From contig NC_133101.1 in NCBI RefSeq assembly GCF_022965805.1, forward strand, positions 42,569,642-42,633,641: a stretch of 64,000 nt of DNA. The letters run 5' to 3'. The notes under the pieces were generated by a model that was not told the origin of the DNA, did no database searches, and saw only the letters and a list, made by a program, of their open reading frames with translations. The translations under genes and the position numbers were made by a program. Of the stretch, positions 46,390 to 58,520 are shown one piece after another. This DNA comes from Primulina eburnea. Taxonomy: Eukaryota > Streptophyta > Magnoliopsida > Lamiales > Gesneriaceae. How positions within the stretch are numbered: the stretch's first letter is position 1; each line of letters begins with the position of its first letter.

Positions 46390-48542
46390 TGTGGGGACCC
46401 GCACGCTGATCTTTCTTCTTAATCATCTTTGGTATTTAATTATCAATTAAGATAAACATGGTCTTAAAATTTTTCTTTTAAAGTACAAGTGCGGAAGGTA
46501 ATGGCATCTAAATAATACACATATCTGTATAAAAGTACAATAATGTACAATAGTCTTTCAACTAATCAAAGGTTCAACTACTAAAGTTCAAGTAATAAAA
46601 CCAAGTCTACAATAAGTCCAGAATCACCACGCTAAACTCGTCTTCTCTCATCATCTTCTCGACCCTGATCCTGCCCCACCTGTTGTCATGCACACATACA
46701 AAACAAGACAACAGCCGGATACTCCGGTGAGAATAAATCCTAGTATAACTCATGGTAAGCATGTATATAAACAGTCTAAATTATGAAACATGCTATCATG
46801 AATAAAATTATAACAATAAATTTCATAATATATGAAATTAAATCAAAATAAGCATACAACTCAAATCTGATAAACATGCAATTCAAATCAAAGCCTAAAA
46901 CATGCTATCATGACTGAAAGCAATAACAATGGGTTCCATAGTCTATGAAACCACATCCATAAACACATGCAGTTCTAGTCAAATCATGTCTAGACTCGAC
47001 TCAACTATAACTCTAGGGATCCCGGTGTGAATAAGACGTCAATGGCTGTCACCTACCCTCCCACTCGGGGTGACTGTACGTCTTATTCCTAGACTTCGGT
47101 CATAGCTGTATCGAATAATCTACAATAGGACAATGTCTGCTCCTATGTAACGATACACCGAACGTCTAGAAGTCTGACTGTTTCTGTCAAACTTTCCTAT
47201 CTCAAATGCAATGAATAACAATCTGTAAACAAAGCATAATCATATCATAAAATAAACAACAATAGTTCTAGTATGTGATTTTTATTGGAAACTCAACTGG
47301 GATCTATTTGAGTTGTGTCTTCCCGAATATCACATGAATTATACCTTTATCGTCCCGGTCTGACGAAGACGATGACCTGTATTCAACTCTGTCCATATCG
47401 AATCTGAAATGACAATATCGAATACAATGTATCAATGAATAACTCAATGCACAATCTGTTCTGATCAATACTCAACTCACTACATAATCTGATCAATATC
47501 TGAACAAGGCACAATTCAATTCATATCATCGACATCACAATATAATTGAAATCATATCTGAGTCTGATCAATCTAAATCACTACTGAATTTGATCAATAT
47601 CAATCTACTGATGTTTCGACGGCATAACAATACAATCTGAGTAACCCCTGTCCATCTGAACATCACAACCTATAATACTGAAACTCATAATCTCAATATC
47701 GGTATATTCAAAATCAGTAATACACAATTCTGATATCAAAATCTCGATCAATATCTTTCAAAAATCATAACAATTACATAAACAGTCTGTTCTTTAATCT
47801 GACTTCAATTCTATAATGTCTACGGTAGCAGAAACGCCATATCTGAATCATATTCAATTCTGACGATATCATAAATTTAAATCATGTCTAAACGTAACAA
47901 AACTTACGTCCAGTTGTAGCCTGTGTTGATAGGAATACAGTACCGAAGTCGGATTCAAAATCAGATCAGCGGATCTTTCATAATCCTAAATCTACGATCA
48001 AGGGATTGAAAATTCCTCAAAGCTTTCCCTCGTTCCTTCTTTCTGATTCTAATGGAAATTGCTCGTGTATACATGTATATATATACATCTAGTGCATGCA
48101 AGGCAAGTGGTGTCGTGTATACTCAGCACGTTGCGCGCATATGCGCCAACAATGTCACGCATATGCGCCGGTAGCTCACACCAGCATTTTGCCAATTCGC
48201 GCATATGCGCCATTTATGTCGCGCATATGCACCGATCATTCTGCCCAATCCGCGCACGTGCGCCATTTACGTCGCGCATATGCGCCGATCATTCTGGACA
48301 TCCCGCGCATGTGCGCCGTTCAGTTCGCGCATATGCGCCAAGTGCTCTGCCTCCTTCGCGCATGTGCGCCAATACCCGTTGCGCAAATGCGCGAGGCTTC
48401 TCCTTGCACATCATATCAAATCATCTTTTGGCTTTCCCAATCCGATTCGTTCTGTCTATAATCATCTTAATTATCCACAATAGATTATAATCATCATCGC
48501 CAAATCTTTTCAGATTAATCGGATAATTTCTCGGGCCTTACA
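46390..48542 (-). repeat. Element D right LTR (5' LTR)
   Basis: 2153 bp. Palindromic cluster 48131-48394, AT run near 48073-48086, GAATAAGACG/CGTCTTATTC inverted repeat near 47030-47090. Its right edge interrupts the integrase of element F. Confidence 0.94.
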
Positions 48543-49263
48543 TTGTGCTTGTGTGATTGACTTCTCAGGGAGTTCGGAGTCGAAATTGCCATTGGTAGAG
48601 TTCACCTATAACAACAGTTTCCAGTCGTCTATTGGTATGGCTCCGTATGAAGCACTGTATGGCCGTAAGTGTAGATCTCCTGTTCATTGGGATGAAATAG
48701 GAGAGAGAGCAGAATTAGGTCCAGAGATTATTCAGCAGGCTGCCGATGTAGTAGTCAAGATCCGTGATCAGATGAGGACTGCTCAAAGTCGACAGAAGAG
48801 CTATGCAGATCAGAGAAGGAGAGATTTAGAGTTTGCTGTCGCGACCATGTCTTTGTGAAAGTAGCACCTATGAAGGGTGTCATGAGATTTGGGAAGAAAG
48901 GGAAGCTCATGTCTGAGATTCATTGGACCATTTGAGATCCTTGACAGAGTAGGGACGCTAGCTTATCGTGTTGCTCTTCCGCCGAATTTGGCCGGAGTAC
49001 ACAATGTCTTCCACGTCTCTATGCTGAGGAAGTATATGGCAAATCCTTCGCATGTCTTGAATTTTGAGCCGTTACAGCTTACTCCGAACCTATCTTATGA
49101 GGAGAGACCAGTGCAGATCCTAGACAGACAGGAGAAGAAGCTTCGGAACAAGCTAGTTAAGCGAGTCAAAGTCAAATGGCTCAACCATTCTGAGGAGGAA
49201 GCTACATGGGAGTCTGAGCCGGAGATAAGAGAGCGTTACCCCGAGTTATTCGGTGAGTTCTAA
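48543..49263 (+). pseudogene. INT: Element F integrase C-terminal half with chromodomain-like tail
   Basis: Begins mid-integrase right at the D insertion: CVIDFSGSSESKLPLVEF, YNNSFQSSIGMAPYEALYGRKCRSP, then a lost base near 48840 (in the motif reading VGDHVF in G) and altered text near 48900-48925. The last 110 codons are open: GPFEILDRVGTLAYRVALPP, HNVFHVSMLRKY, then a V(K)VKWLN...EATWE tail ending YPELFGEF. Closest relative in the window is G. The N-terminal part of F, with gag, protease and RT, is absent. Confidence 0.9.
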
Positions 49264-49299
49264 TTTCGAGGACGAAATTTCTTTTAAGGTGGGAAGGAT
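49264..49299 (+). other. Hairpin and polypurine tract of F
   Basis: TTTCGAGGACGAAA (49264-49277) then AAGGTGGGAAGG (49286-49297), a PPT interrupted by one T. Abuts the 3' LTR. Confidence 0.8.
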
Positions 49300-50162
49300 T
49301 GTAGAACCCGTAAATCAGTCTACGAATAAGCCATGCATAATTCTAGATTTTTAAATTTAATTGACTTCATTGCATGATTATTTTAAATGCATTTATTTGA
49401 AGTTAATTATTTTATTATTTCAGTTCAGTAGTTGATTTTTAACATTTCAGTTATTTCAGTGAGGCCGGACCGGAGTTGGAGTTTTGAGATAGGATTTAAG
49501 ATTCGAGAAATATTTCCAGGAGTTTATTTAGCTAGCAAGTAAGTTCATTTAAGTTAAAAAGAAGTTTAAAGAATTATTTAAGTTGCTTGAGGTGATTAAG
49601 AAATAAGCACATTTAAGTTGCATAATTAAGGGGTTAGCTCACTAAATTAATTAAAGGATTAGTGAGGCTTTTAAGAGTTATTAATTTAGTAAATAAACAA
49701 CACTCCCCATTCATTTTCAGAAGCAAATTTCAGCCACCCCCTTGTCTAGACAATTATATTTGCCAACTCACCTTTGACCATTTCCTTGTCCATCTCTTAA
49801 CTTGATAATCTTTTCATTTATTAAGCACCCTTAATTAAGTAATGTTAGACATTAATCAACCTACATATATCATGCAATCCATCGGCCACATGCAAAATCC
49901 CCCAAGATGACTTGTCAACAATTCAAATTTAATGAGGGTGGGACTTGGTCTTGAATTGGAATCCTTTATTTGTGGATCTTGCCCCTTACCTTTCCAACCA
50001 TCATTCTCCTCCCCCATGGCTGAAATTCAGAGAGTTTAGAGTGTAAATTTCGTGAGTCTTAGCTAGGAAAGAAGGCAAGAAAAAAATCGAGAGAAGGAAA
50101 GGTAGCAAGAAAAGCAAGCGCTCCACCTCCTCCGCGCCGTATCTTTTCGTTCTTTTCGTTTT
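49300..50162 (+). repeat. Element F 3' LTR, first part
   Basis: Starts TGTAGAACCC like 27618 and runs until the E array enters at 50163 (flank gtttt, 50158-50162). AT-rich, non-coding. The rest of this LTR should be found to the right of the E array. Confidence 0.88.
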
Positions 50163-50284
50163 TGTAAGGCCCAAGGAATTACAGAATCGATAACCAAGAT
50201 TATTAATCTTCATTAACGTAAGACTTGGAAGATATGAGAATGCATGACATGCGATGAGGGAAGAAAAGACATGAGAAAATATGG

Positions 50285-50600
50285 TTTGCAAGACCGCACC
50301 CGCGCTCAGAACAGGAGTGCACCCGCGGTCATGCAATGATGGATTTTTGCAAGAAAGGCCGAAGCCACACCACACCCGCGGTGCAACCAAGACCGCACCC
50401 GCGGTTGAGTGGCAGAAAGTTGGGAGTTTTTGGAAATGGCAAAACCGCACCCGCGGTGCTAGCCAGAGCGCACCCGCGGTGCTGATACCGCACCCGCGGT
50501 CTAGAACCAAGCGCACCCGCGGTCAAGCTTCGGGAAATTTTGGGATGAGGATCAGTAGGCATAGCGCACCCGCGGTCATGTAATGAGCGCACCCGCGGTG
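50285..50600 (+). promoter_or_regulatory. CACCCGCGGT cluster upstream of TATA (E LTR 1)
   Basis: About ten copies of (A)CCGCACCCGCGGT or GCGCACCCGCGGT. LTR 2 has it at 56464-56755 and LTR 3 at 62609-62899, each with one copy fewer and some mutated. Immediately upstream of the TATATATATATAG run. Confidence 0.7.
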
Positions 50601-51667
50601 CAACGTGTAGAACAAAGAATTGACCACTTGTTTGACATGCAATTAGTATATATATATATAGGTGTGATTCTTCACGATTCATCTCATGAAATCGTGAAGT
50701 TCCTCTCCCCTTTTTCTTTAAAAGGTTTCCATTTCTATAAGTTGTGATTTTGAAGAATCAGTGTCTCAGAATTCGAATTCGAAAGCGGTATTGTGCTTCT
50801 CTCGATAAGAGCTACACAAGGACGTAAGTTTGGTTACGTTTTGAGAATGTTTCAAAATTATGATGTTGCTAGAATTGCATGTGATTCAGATATGGTGTTT
50901 CTACTACCGTAGACATCGTAGAATTGAAGTCAGATTAAAGAACATATTGTTTCTGTATTTGTTATGATTTTCGAAAGATATTGACTGAGATTCTAAATCA
51001 GAATTGTGTTAGTATTCAGAGTATGAATTGTATTGGCACAGATTATGAGTTTCAGTATTATATATAAGATGTTCAGACTGACGGGGTTATTCAGATTGTA
51101 TTATTAGGCCGTCGAAACATCAGTTGAGTTATATTGATCAGATTCAGTATTGATTGAGATTGATCAGACTCAGAAATTATTCAGACTGTATTGTGATATC
51201 GATGACATGACTTAGATTGTATCTTGTTCAGATATTGATCAGATTGTATACTTGATTTGAGTATTGATCAGAACATGTTGTGTATTGAGTTATTCACTGA
51301 TACAGTGTATTCGATATTGTCATTTCAGATTTGATATGGACAGAGTTGGATACAGGTCATCGTCTTCGTCAGACCGGGACGACAAAGGTATAATTCATGT
51401 GATATTTGGGAAGACATAACTCAAATCAGATCTCATTTGAGTTTCCCAACAAAATCACATACTAGATTATTGTTATATTCTGATATGAATATGCTTGGTT
51501 TATATGCTGATATGCTAACTGCTATGTTTATAGATTTATATGCATTGCATTAAGATAGGAGAGTCTGACAGAAACAGTCAAACTTCTAGACGTTCGGTGA
51601 TATCACAGCTTAGGGGAAGATTCACTCTCCTATTGTAGATGTGGATACAGATTAGACCGGAGTCTAG

Positions 51668-51722
51668 GAATAAGACGTACCGTCACCCCGATTGGAGAGT
51701 AGGTGATAGATCAGTCTTATTC
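51668..51722 (+). other. Nested inverted repeat in E LTR 1
   Basis: GAATAAGAC (51668-51676) pairs with GTCTTATTC (51714-51722); inside, GTCACC pairs with GGTGAT allowing one G-U. Counterpart of 2508-2562 in A. Confidence 0.75.
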
Positions 51723-51798
51723 ACAACGGGATCCCTAGAGTTATAGTTGAGTCGAGTCTAGACATGATTTGACTAGAACTGCATGCGTTTATAGATGT

Positions 51799-51932
51799 GG
51801 TTTCATAGTCTATGAAACCCATGTGTATTGCTTTCAATCATGATAGAATGTTTATATGCTTTGATTTAAATTGCACTGTTATCTGAATTGAGTTGCATAC
51901 TTATTTTGATTTGATTTCATAGATTATGAAAT
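51799..51932 (+). other. Two related TTTCATA palindromes in E LTR 1
   Basis: GGTTTCATAG / CTATGAAACC around one T (51799-51819) and ATTTCATA / TATGAAAT around GAT (51914-51932). Both also occur in the B and D LTRs (for example near 12597-12617 and 12483-12502 in B). Confidence 0.8.
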
Positions 51933-52384
51933 ATATACTTTTGAATATGATCATGATAGCATGTTTTATGATTTAGATTGTTTCTATAACAACTTACCAT
52001 GTTTTATACTGGGATTTATTCTCACCGGAGTATCCGGCTGTTGTCTTGTTTTGTTAGTGTGCATGACAACAGGTGGGGCAAGATCGGGGTCGAGAAGATG
52101 ATGAGAGAAGACGAGTTTAGCGTGGTGATTCCAGACTTGGATATAGATAGGTTTTATTACTTGAACTTTAGTAGTCGAACCTTAGATTAATTGAAAGACT
52201 ATTGTACATTATTGTAATTTTGTACTGAAACATAGTTTTATACAGATATGTATATTAGGTAGATGTCATTACCTTCCGCACTTGTATTTTAAAAAGAAAA
52301 ATTTTAGACCCTGTTTTATCTGAATTGATAATTAAATCCCAAAAATAATTAAGAAAAGATCAGCGTCCGGGTCCCCACAACAGG

Positions 52385-52396
52385 TGGTATCAGAGC
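52385..52396 (+). other. Primer-binding site, E unit 1
   Basis: TGGTATCAGAGC five bases after LTR 1; unit 2 has it at 58526-58537. Confidence 0.94.
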
Positions 52397-52780
52397 GATA
52401 GATCCTTTTGATTGAGATAGTCAGAGCTGATAGATTCTTTAGACTGAGATAGAAAAGAATGAGCGTGGTAGATTGAGTCTTCTTTCCTTGCATGTGATTG
52501 CTAGCATGAGATTTATCTCAATGTTGATTGACATGATGTGTTCTAGCATGATTTATTGCTTTCCCTATTACATGTTGTTTGTTATCTGAGTTGATTACAG
52601 CATGTAATTGTTAAGTCTGAATCAGAACTGAGTCTCGATCAGAGGTAAATGATCAGAGAAGGGCTGAGACAGATTGTATAGACTGGGTACTAACCGGTTT
52701 GATATTCAGATATACCGCCTCGGAGAATTCCAGAAAAGGGCAGTACTTCAGCTGAACAGGTAGATGCATCAGAAACTCGG

Positions 52781-53611
52781 ATGGAAGTAAAGTTGGCAGA
52801 ACTTCAGTTATTACAGCCGCCGATTCTGAGTGGTACCGAGACATCTGAAGATTGTCAGAACTGGTTTGATGATATAGAAATCTTGTTTGATTTACTTGAT
52901 TGTACAGATGAACAGAGAGTTAAATTGGTATTTCATCAGCTACGAGAGGCTGCCAGAAATTGGTGGATTACAATCAAAGGAGTATTAGCACAACGTGGTA
53001 CTGTGATCACTTGGGAAGTCTTCAAGACTGAATTCTATCAAAGATTTTTCTCAGTTTCATACCGAGAGGACAAAAGAACAGAATTTGAGAATTTGAGTCA
53101 AGGGCAGTTGAATATTGATGAATATATTGCTAGATTCTCTACTCTAATGCGTTTTGCTCCTCATTTAGCTGGAAATGATGAAGCTGTAGTGAATCACTTC
53201 ATCAGAGGGTTGAACTCGGAGGTAGTTTCATTTATGAATCTGCAGCGACCTTACCATTTTGCGGATATCTTGAGTAGAGCGAAGAGAGCTGAGGCAAGTC
53301 TGATTAGACAATGGACACGGTTGTGTGTGAAGCAACCCCAGACACAGCAATCCCCTCTCCGATTCGATCGAGGCAGTACGAGTGGAAAGCAAGATTTGCT
53401 GAAAGCTCGAAAGAAGTCATTCAAAAAGTTGGGAAGTGGTTCCTCTAGCTCAAGTGGTTCCTGTCCAATTCATACGAAGATCTATTGCAGGACTTGCGGA
53501 GGGATACATTCCTCAGAGCAATGCCAAGGAGTGCTTGGTAGATGCAATATCTATAAACAGCTGGGGCATTTTGCTAAAGTTTGTCCCCAGAGACGGCTCC
53601 GAAGATCTTAG
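52781..53611 (+). CDS. gag: Element E gag, unit 1 (intact 276-residue frame)
   Basis: The only uninterrupted gag with both zinc knuckles in this window. Order: LLQPPILSGTE, WFDDIEILFDLLDCTDE, AARNWWITIKG, FYQRFFSVSYREDKRTEF, LSQGQLNIDEYIARF, GNDEAVVNHFIRGLNSE, a Ser/Lys-rich linker, then CRTCGGIHSSEQC and CNIYKQLGHFAKVC. In the second knuckle the second Cys is Tyr, which should weaken zinc binding in this copy; unit 2 keeps Cys. The frame is open upstream to the position of the ancestral start, but that codon is ATA, so Met at 52781 is the first usable start (24th codon). It would package RNA in virus-like particles. No pol frame follows. Confidence 0.88.
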   Translation: MEVKLAELQLLQPPILSGTETSEDCQNWFDDIEILFDLLDCTDEQRVKLVFHQLREAARNWWITIKGVLAQRGTVITWEVFKTEFYQRFFSVSYREDKRTEFENLSQGQLNIDEYIARFSTLMRFAPHLAGNDEAVVNHFIRGLNSEVVSFMNLQRPYHFADILSRAKRAEASLIRQWTRLCVKQPQTQQSPLRFDRGSTSGKQDLLKARKKSFKKLGSGSSSSSGSCPIHTKIYCRTCGGIHSSEQCQGVLGRCNIYKQLGHFAKVCPQRRLRRS

Positions 53612-56336
53612 GGAACAACGTTTAATTGAGAAACAGACCCAGAATCCACAACATGTACTATTCTTTATGATTAGATTGCATATGTATTGATATATACTAA
53701 TGCATTCCCTACGATTATCTTAGACTGAATTGCATTGATATATGATGTATCTGTGGGGTTTGTTTTTACTGTGGTAATGATTCCTATTGGTTGGGAAAGA
53801 AAGAGTGATATCAAAAATTTTTGTAGAATATGGTATACTACAATAAGATGAGAATAAGATTGAGTTAGATTATAATGTACTTGTGTATTCTGATCTGACC
53901 GCATTATTGATGTGAATATGCTAAACAAGTACAGAACTATTATAGATTCCAGCTAGAAAAGTATAAGATTCAGACCAGATATGGTGGATGAGTATAGATT
54001 TCACGATAAGGATTCTAGATTTAGAATTCCTTTGATATCTGTGATGTTTATGACTCGATTTATACAGAAAGGAATAGATGGTATCCTTATGTATTCAGTA
54101 GATTTACTGAAATCGAGCCTAGCATTGGCAGATTTGCCAATGATGTGTGAGTTGGCTGATATTGCTAGATAAGATTTTAGAATTACTTTATATCAGAAAG
54201 ATAGATTTCAGAATTGAATTTAGATCAGATACTGATCGTTGTTGTAGAATTCAGTATAGAATGATATTGAATGTACAGAATAATAAAGAATGAATTGAAA
54301 GATCAGTAGAAGAATACCAACCAGGAGTTACAGTTGATTTAGTGTTTCTCTTTGGCATGTGTCAGTGTATTCAGAGATGTTCTGATGACTCTATGCTCAT
54401 TGTATCTATGAGATTTTGATATATTGAAGCATCTGATTGATTGAATAGAATATCTGAAGATTGTATCGAATATGCTGAGAACTGTAATGAATGTATACAG
54501 AAATTATTCAGATAAGAATCTTGTTTGAAACAGATTGTATTCAGAGTATGCGATATCTGAAGTTAGTATACAGATTGATTTCGTTACAGTTGAGATTGCA
54601 ATCAGTGACTGATAAGATACCGATATCAGAAAGACCAGAAAGTTCAGAAATGTCAGAATTGTCAGATATATATATTTTTTCTGATTTGGCAGATTATTTT
54701 ATTCGACTGTTGCTTTATATCTGCTGAATATTGTTATTGTTCTAAATCAATATTTGAGATATCTTATATTGTTTTGGGGAGTATATTTTATTTGCAGATG
54801 AGATATACCAGTTGATCAGAATGATATGAAGATGTTTATAAAAAATCTTTGTTTTATGAGTTCACTGAACTCACTAGATCTGTATAGGATATTGATATTT
54901 CGTCTCTGATTTGATATTACTGCTGTTTTGAATCCGTATATGCTACAGATTATTGTGAACCAGTGGGAGTATATACAGTTTCAACCGGATCAGAGCTGAA
55001 TTCGAGAGGTACAGTAATTCAGAAATGTGATCAGAATGTTCAGAACTTAAATGTGATAATCAGAACCGAGTAACAGATATGTGATTTTGTGTTTTGTATG
55101 AGATTGATTAGTTTGTGATATCAGAATGTTTAGAATTGTATAACAGAATTAATATCGACAGTCAGAGCCAAATATCAGGTAAGTTTTTTAATTTATATTA
55201 TTGACTGATTTGTGTATATCAAATAGTTCGAATCAGAAAGAACAGATATTGTCAGAAGCTTACAGTCATGGATTCAGTGTTCAGTCTGATGATTGAGAAT
55301 GTATTGTATTCGAACAGATAGTTGTGATATAGACAGATGAGATCAGTTATAACAGAATTGTATTGAAATGTTGGCAGAAATTGTACTGATACGTCTGAAT
55401 TGCTAACAGAAAAGACAGAAAGATAGAAATTAGAAGATTTATTACAGAATTGTATAGTTTTAAATAGAAATGGGAGTACATTTCTACAGCATCCGTAATG
55501 AAATTACTGCCATTTTCTACAGACTGTGAAATATGATATGAGTAAGATTGACAGATTGTTCAATCTATATCTATCAGTTTGTACCAGATAATGTACAAAC
55601 ATGACAAATGACACAGATCGGTGTCAGAAAAAGTGGTCAGAAAGATCGGAATGTCATAGTAAATTATGTCAGATTGTGATTTTGCTTGAGTTTGTATTCG
55701 TGACAGAATATATCATGAACTCTTTCTTAGATCGTTTCACAGATTGACAGGCAGTTAGAATATGTTATCCAGATATTGGAAGACTTTGATATAGCTTTGG
55801 TGCTGGATGTTAGGCACTAATTAATATGCTTTATTATCATTGTGTGACAATTAATATGATTTATTATCATTGTATGAGAATAGCTATGAGCTTATCAGAT
55901 AGGTAAGGATATAGTTATAGACCAGACAGTATACAATGAGTACTACAGATTTCTTTTGAAGAAAATTCAAAGGAAGATGAAGATAGTTCAGAATGGACAG
56001 ATTTAAGAACCCAATGTCGGATGATGACGATTGGTATTTGAAGCTAAAGATGGTAGATGCCTTTGTTCGGGAAGAAACAGATTTGATAACAGCTGATGTT
56101 ACTGATAGGTGATGAGCTGTAGATTAGTTTGTACAGATGTTGTATAACCAGTAATACGAGATCGATTCTGTCAGAAGAATTGGAGAAGTTAATGATACTA
56201 TACTTAGTGAATTCTTATTCCAGACTGGAATCAGATATAGGAGTTTTGGTTTAAACTCTGTTATGCATTTCTTCTGATATCTCTGAATTGATTGTTATGA
56301 GTTCGAGGACGAACTCAAGTCTAAGAGGGGGAGAAA
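53612..56336 (+). pseudogene. Decayed pol region, E unit 1, with PPT
   Basis: No functional ORF. Collinear with the A pol: MLNKYRTI-like linker near 53920, 'RFRPDMVDEY' and 'LMYSVDLLKSSLALADLP' traces at 53960-54140, RNase H/integrase N-terminal traces near 55140-55280, 'WEYISTASVMKLLPF'-like text near 55468-55510, and the KRMKIVQNGQI-like text near 55965-56005. The RT core is mostly missing. Hairpin 56299-56316 and PPT 56323-56336 are intact. Confidence 0.75.
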
Positions 56337-58520
56337 TGTAAGGCCCGAGAATTACAGAATTGATAACCAAGATTATTAATCTTCATTAACGTAAGACTTG
56401 GAAGATATGAGAATGCATGACATGCGATGAGGGAAGAAAAGACATGAGAAAATAGGGTTTGCAAGACCGCACCCGCGCTCAGAACAGGAGTGCACCCGCG
56501 GTCATGCAATGATGGATTTTTGCAAGAAAGGCCGAAGCCACACCGCACCCGCGGTGCAACCAAGACAGCACCCACGGTTGAGTGGCAGAAAGTTGGGAGT
56601 TTTTGGAAATGGCAAAACCGCACCCGCGGTGCTGATACCGCACCCGCGGTCTAGAACCAAGCGCACCCGCGGTCAAGCTTCGGCAAATTTTGGGATGAGG
56701 ATCAGTAGGCATGGCGCACCCGCGGTCATGTAATAAGCGCACCCGTGGTGCAACGTGCAGAACAAAGAATTGACCACTTGTTTGACATGCAATTAGTATA
56801 TATATATAGGTGTGATTCTTCACGATTTCATCTGATGAAATCGTGAAGTTCCTCTCCCCTTTTTCTTTAAAAGGTTTCTATTTCTATAAGTTGTGATTTT
56901 GAAGAATCCGTGTCTCAGAATTCGAATTCGAAAGCGGTATCGTGCTTCTCTCGATAAGAGCTACACAAGGACGTAAGTTTGGTTACGTTTTGAGATGTTT
57001 CAAAATTATGATGTTGCTAGAATTGCATGTGATTCAGATATGGTGTTTCTACTACCGTAGACATCGTAGAATTGAAGTCAGATTAAAGAACAGATTGTTT
57101 CTGTATTTGTTATGATTTTCGAAAGATATTGACTGAGATTCTAAATCAGAATTGTGTTAGTATTCAGAGTATGAATTGTATTGGCACAGATTATGAGTTT
57201 CAGTAGTATATATAAGATGTTCAGACTGACGGGGTTATTCAGTTTGTATTATTAGGCCGTCGAAACATCAGTTGAGTTATATTGATCAGATTCAGTATTG
57301 ATTGAGATTGATCAGACTCAGAAATTATTCAGACTGTATTGTGATATCGATGACTTAGATTGTATCTTGTTCAGATATTGATCAGATTGTATACTGATTT
57401 GAGTATTGATCAGAACATGTTGTGTATTGAGTTATTCACTGATACAGTGTATTCGATATTGTCATTTCAGATTTGATATGGACAGAGTTGGATACAGGTC
57501 ATCGTCTTCGTCAGACCGGGACGACAAAGGTATAATTCATGTGATATTTGGGAAGACATAACTCAAATCAGATCTCATTTGAGTTTCCCAACAAAATCAC
57601 ATACTAGATTATTGTTATATTCTGATATGAATATGCTTGGTTTATATGCTGATATGCTACTGCTATGTTTATAGATTTATATGCATTGCATTAAGATAGG
57701 AGAGTCTGACAGAAACAGTCAAACTTCTAGACGTTCGGTGATATCACAGCTTAGGGGAAGATTCACTCTCCTATTGTAGATGTGGATACAGATTAGACCG
57801 GAGTCTAGGAATAAGACGTACCGTCACCCCGATTGGAGAGTAGGTGATAGATCGTCTTATTCACAACGGGATCCCTAGAGTTATAGTTGAGTCGAGTCTA
57901 GACATGATTTGACTAGAACTGCATGCGTTTATAGATGTGGTTTCATAGTCTATGAAACCCATGTGTATTGCTTTCAATCATGATAGAATGTTTATATGCT
58001 TTGATTTAAATTGCATGTTTATCTGAATTGAGTTGCATACTTATTTTGATTTGATTCATAGATTATGAAATCTATTACTTTTGAATATGATCATGATAGC
58101 ATGTTTTATGATTTAGATTGTTTCTATACCTGCTTACCATGTTTTCTACTGGGATTTATTCTCACCGGAGTATCCGGCTGTTGTCTTGTTTTGTATGTGT
58201 GCATGACAACAGGTGGGGCAAGATCGGGGTCGAGAAGATGATGAGAGAAGACGAGTTTAGCGTGGTGATTCCGGACTTGGATATAGATAGGTTTTATTAC
58301 TTGAACTTTAGTAGTCGAACCTTAGATTAATTGAAAGACTATTGTACATTATTGTAATTTTGTACTGAAACGTAGTTTTATACAGATATGTATATTAGGT
58401 AGATGTCATTACCTTCCGCACTTGTATTTTAAAAAGAAAAATTTTTAGACCCTGTTTTATCTGAATTGATAATTAAATCCCAAAGATAATTAAGAAAAGA
58501 TCAGCGTCCGGGTCCCCACA
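56337..58520 (+). repeat. Element E LTR 2 (shared middle LTR)
   Basis: 2184 bp. Starts TGTAAGGCCCGAGAATT, where LTR 1 has TGTAAGGCCCAAGGAATT. GC-rich cluster 56464-56755, TATA-like run 56797-56808. It acts both as 3' LTR of unit 1 and as 5' LTR of unit 2. Confidence 0.95.

Larger units (their letters stand above)
27778..48542 (-). mobile_element. Element D array: partial internal, LTR, internal, LTR (head to tail)
   Basis: On the minus strand, from right to left: LTR 46390-48542, internal 42538-46389, LTR 40567-42537 plus 29499-29613 (split by G), then a second PBS, gag remnant and internal part 27778-29498, which is cut off. The middle LTR is shared by two internal regions, as in a tandem array. 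Right-hand flank ttghg-type duplication would be ttgtg (48543-48547); the left end has been lost by deletion. Confidence 0.85.
50163..52379 (+). repeat. Element E LTR 1
   Basis: 2217 bp. GC-rich ACCGCACCCGCGGT cluster 50285-50600, TATA-like run at 50647-50660, palindromes at 51799-51819 and 51914-51932, nested inverted repeat 51668-51722. It carries one more motif copy than LTR 2 and LTR 3 (a 23-bp segment near 50460-50482). Confidence 0.94.

Noticed and set aside
50001..50682. ORFs on both strands through the E LTR GC-rich cluster (also 56321-56823, 62465-62968)
   Set aside because: Repeat-driven open frames (TAGAV, PAVL runs) overlapping the LTR start; no start context or domain.
54491..54727. 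78-codon ORF present in both E units (also 60631-60867)
   Set aside because: Identical because the units are recent duplicates; it falls in the decayed pol region and overlaps no pol frame.
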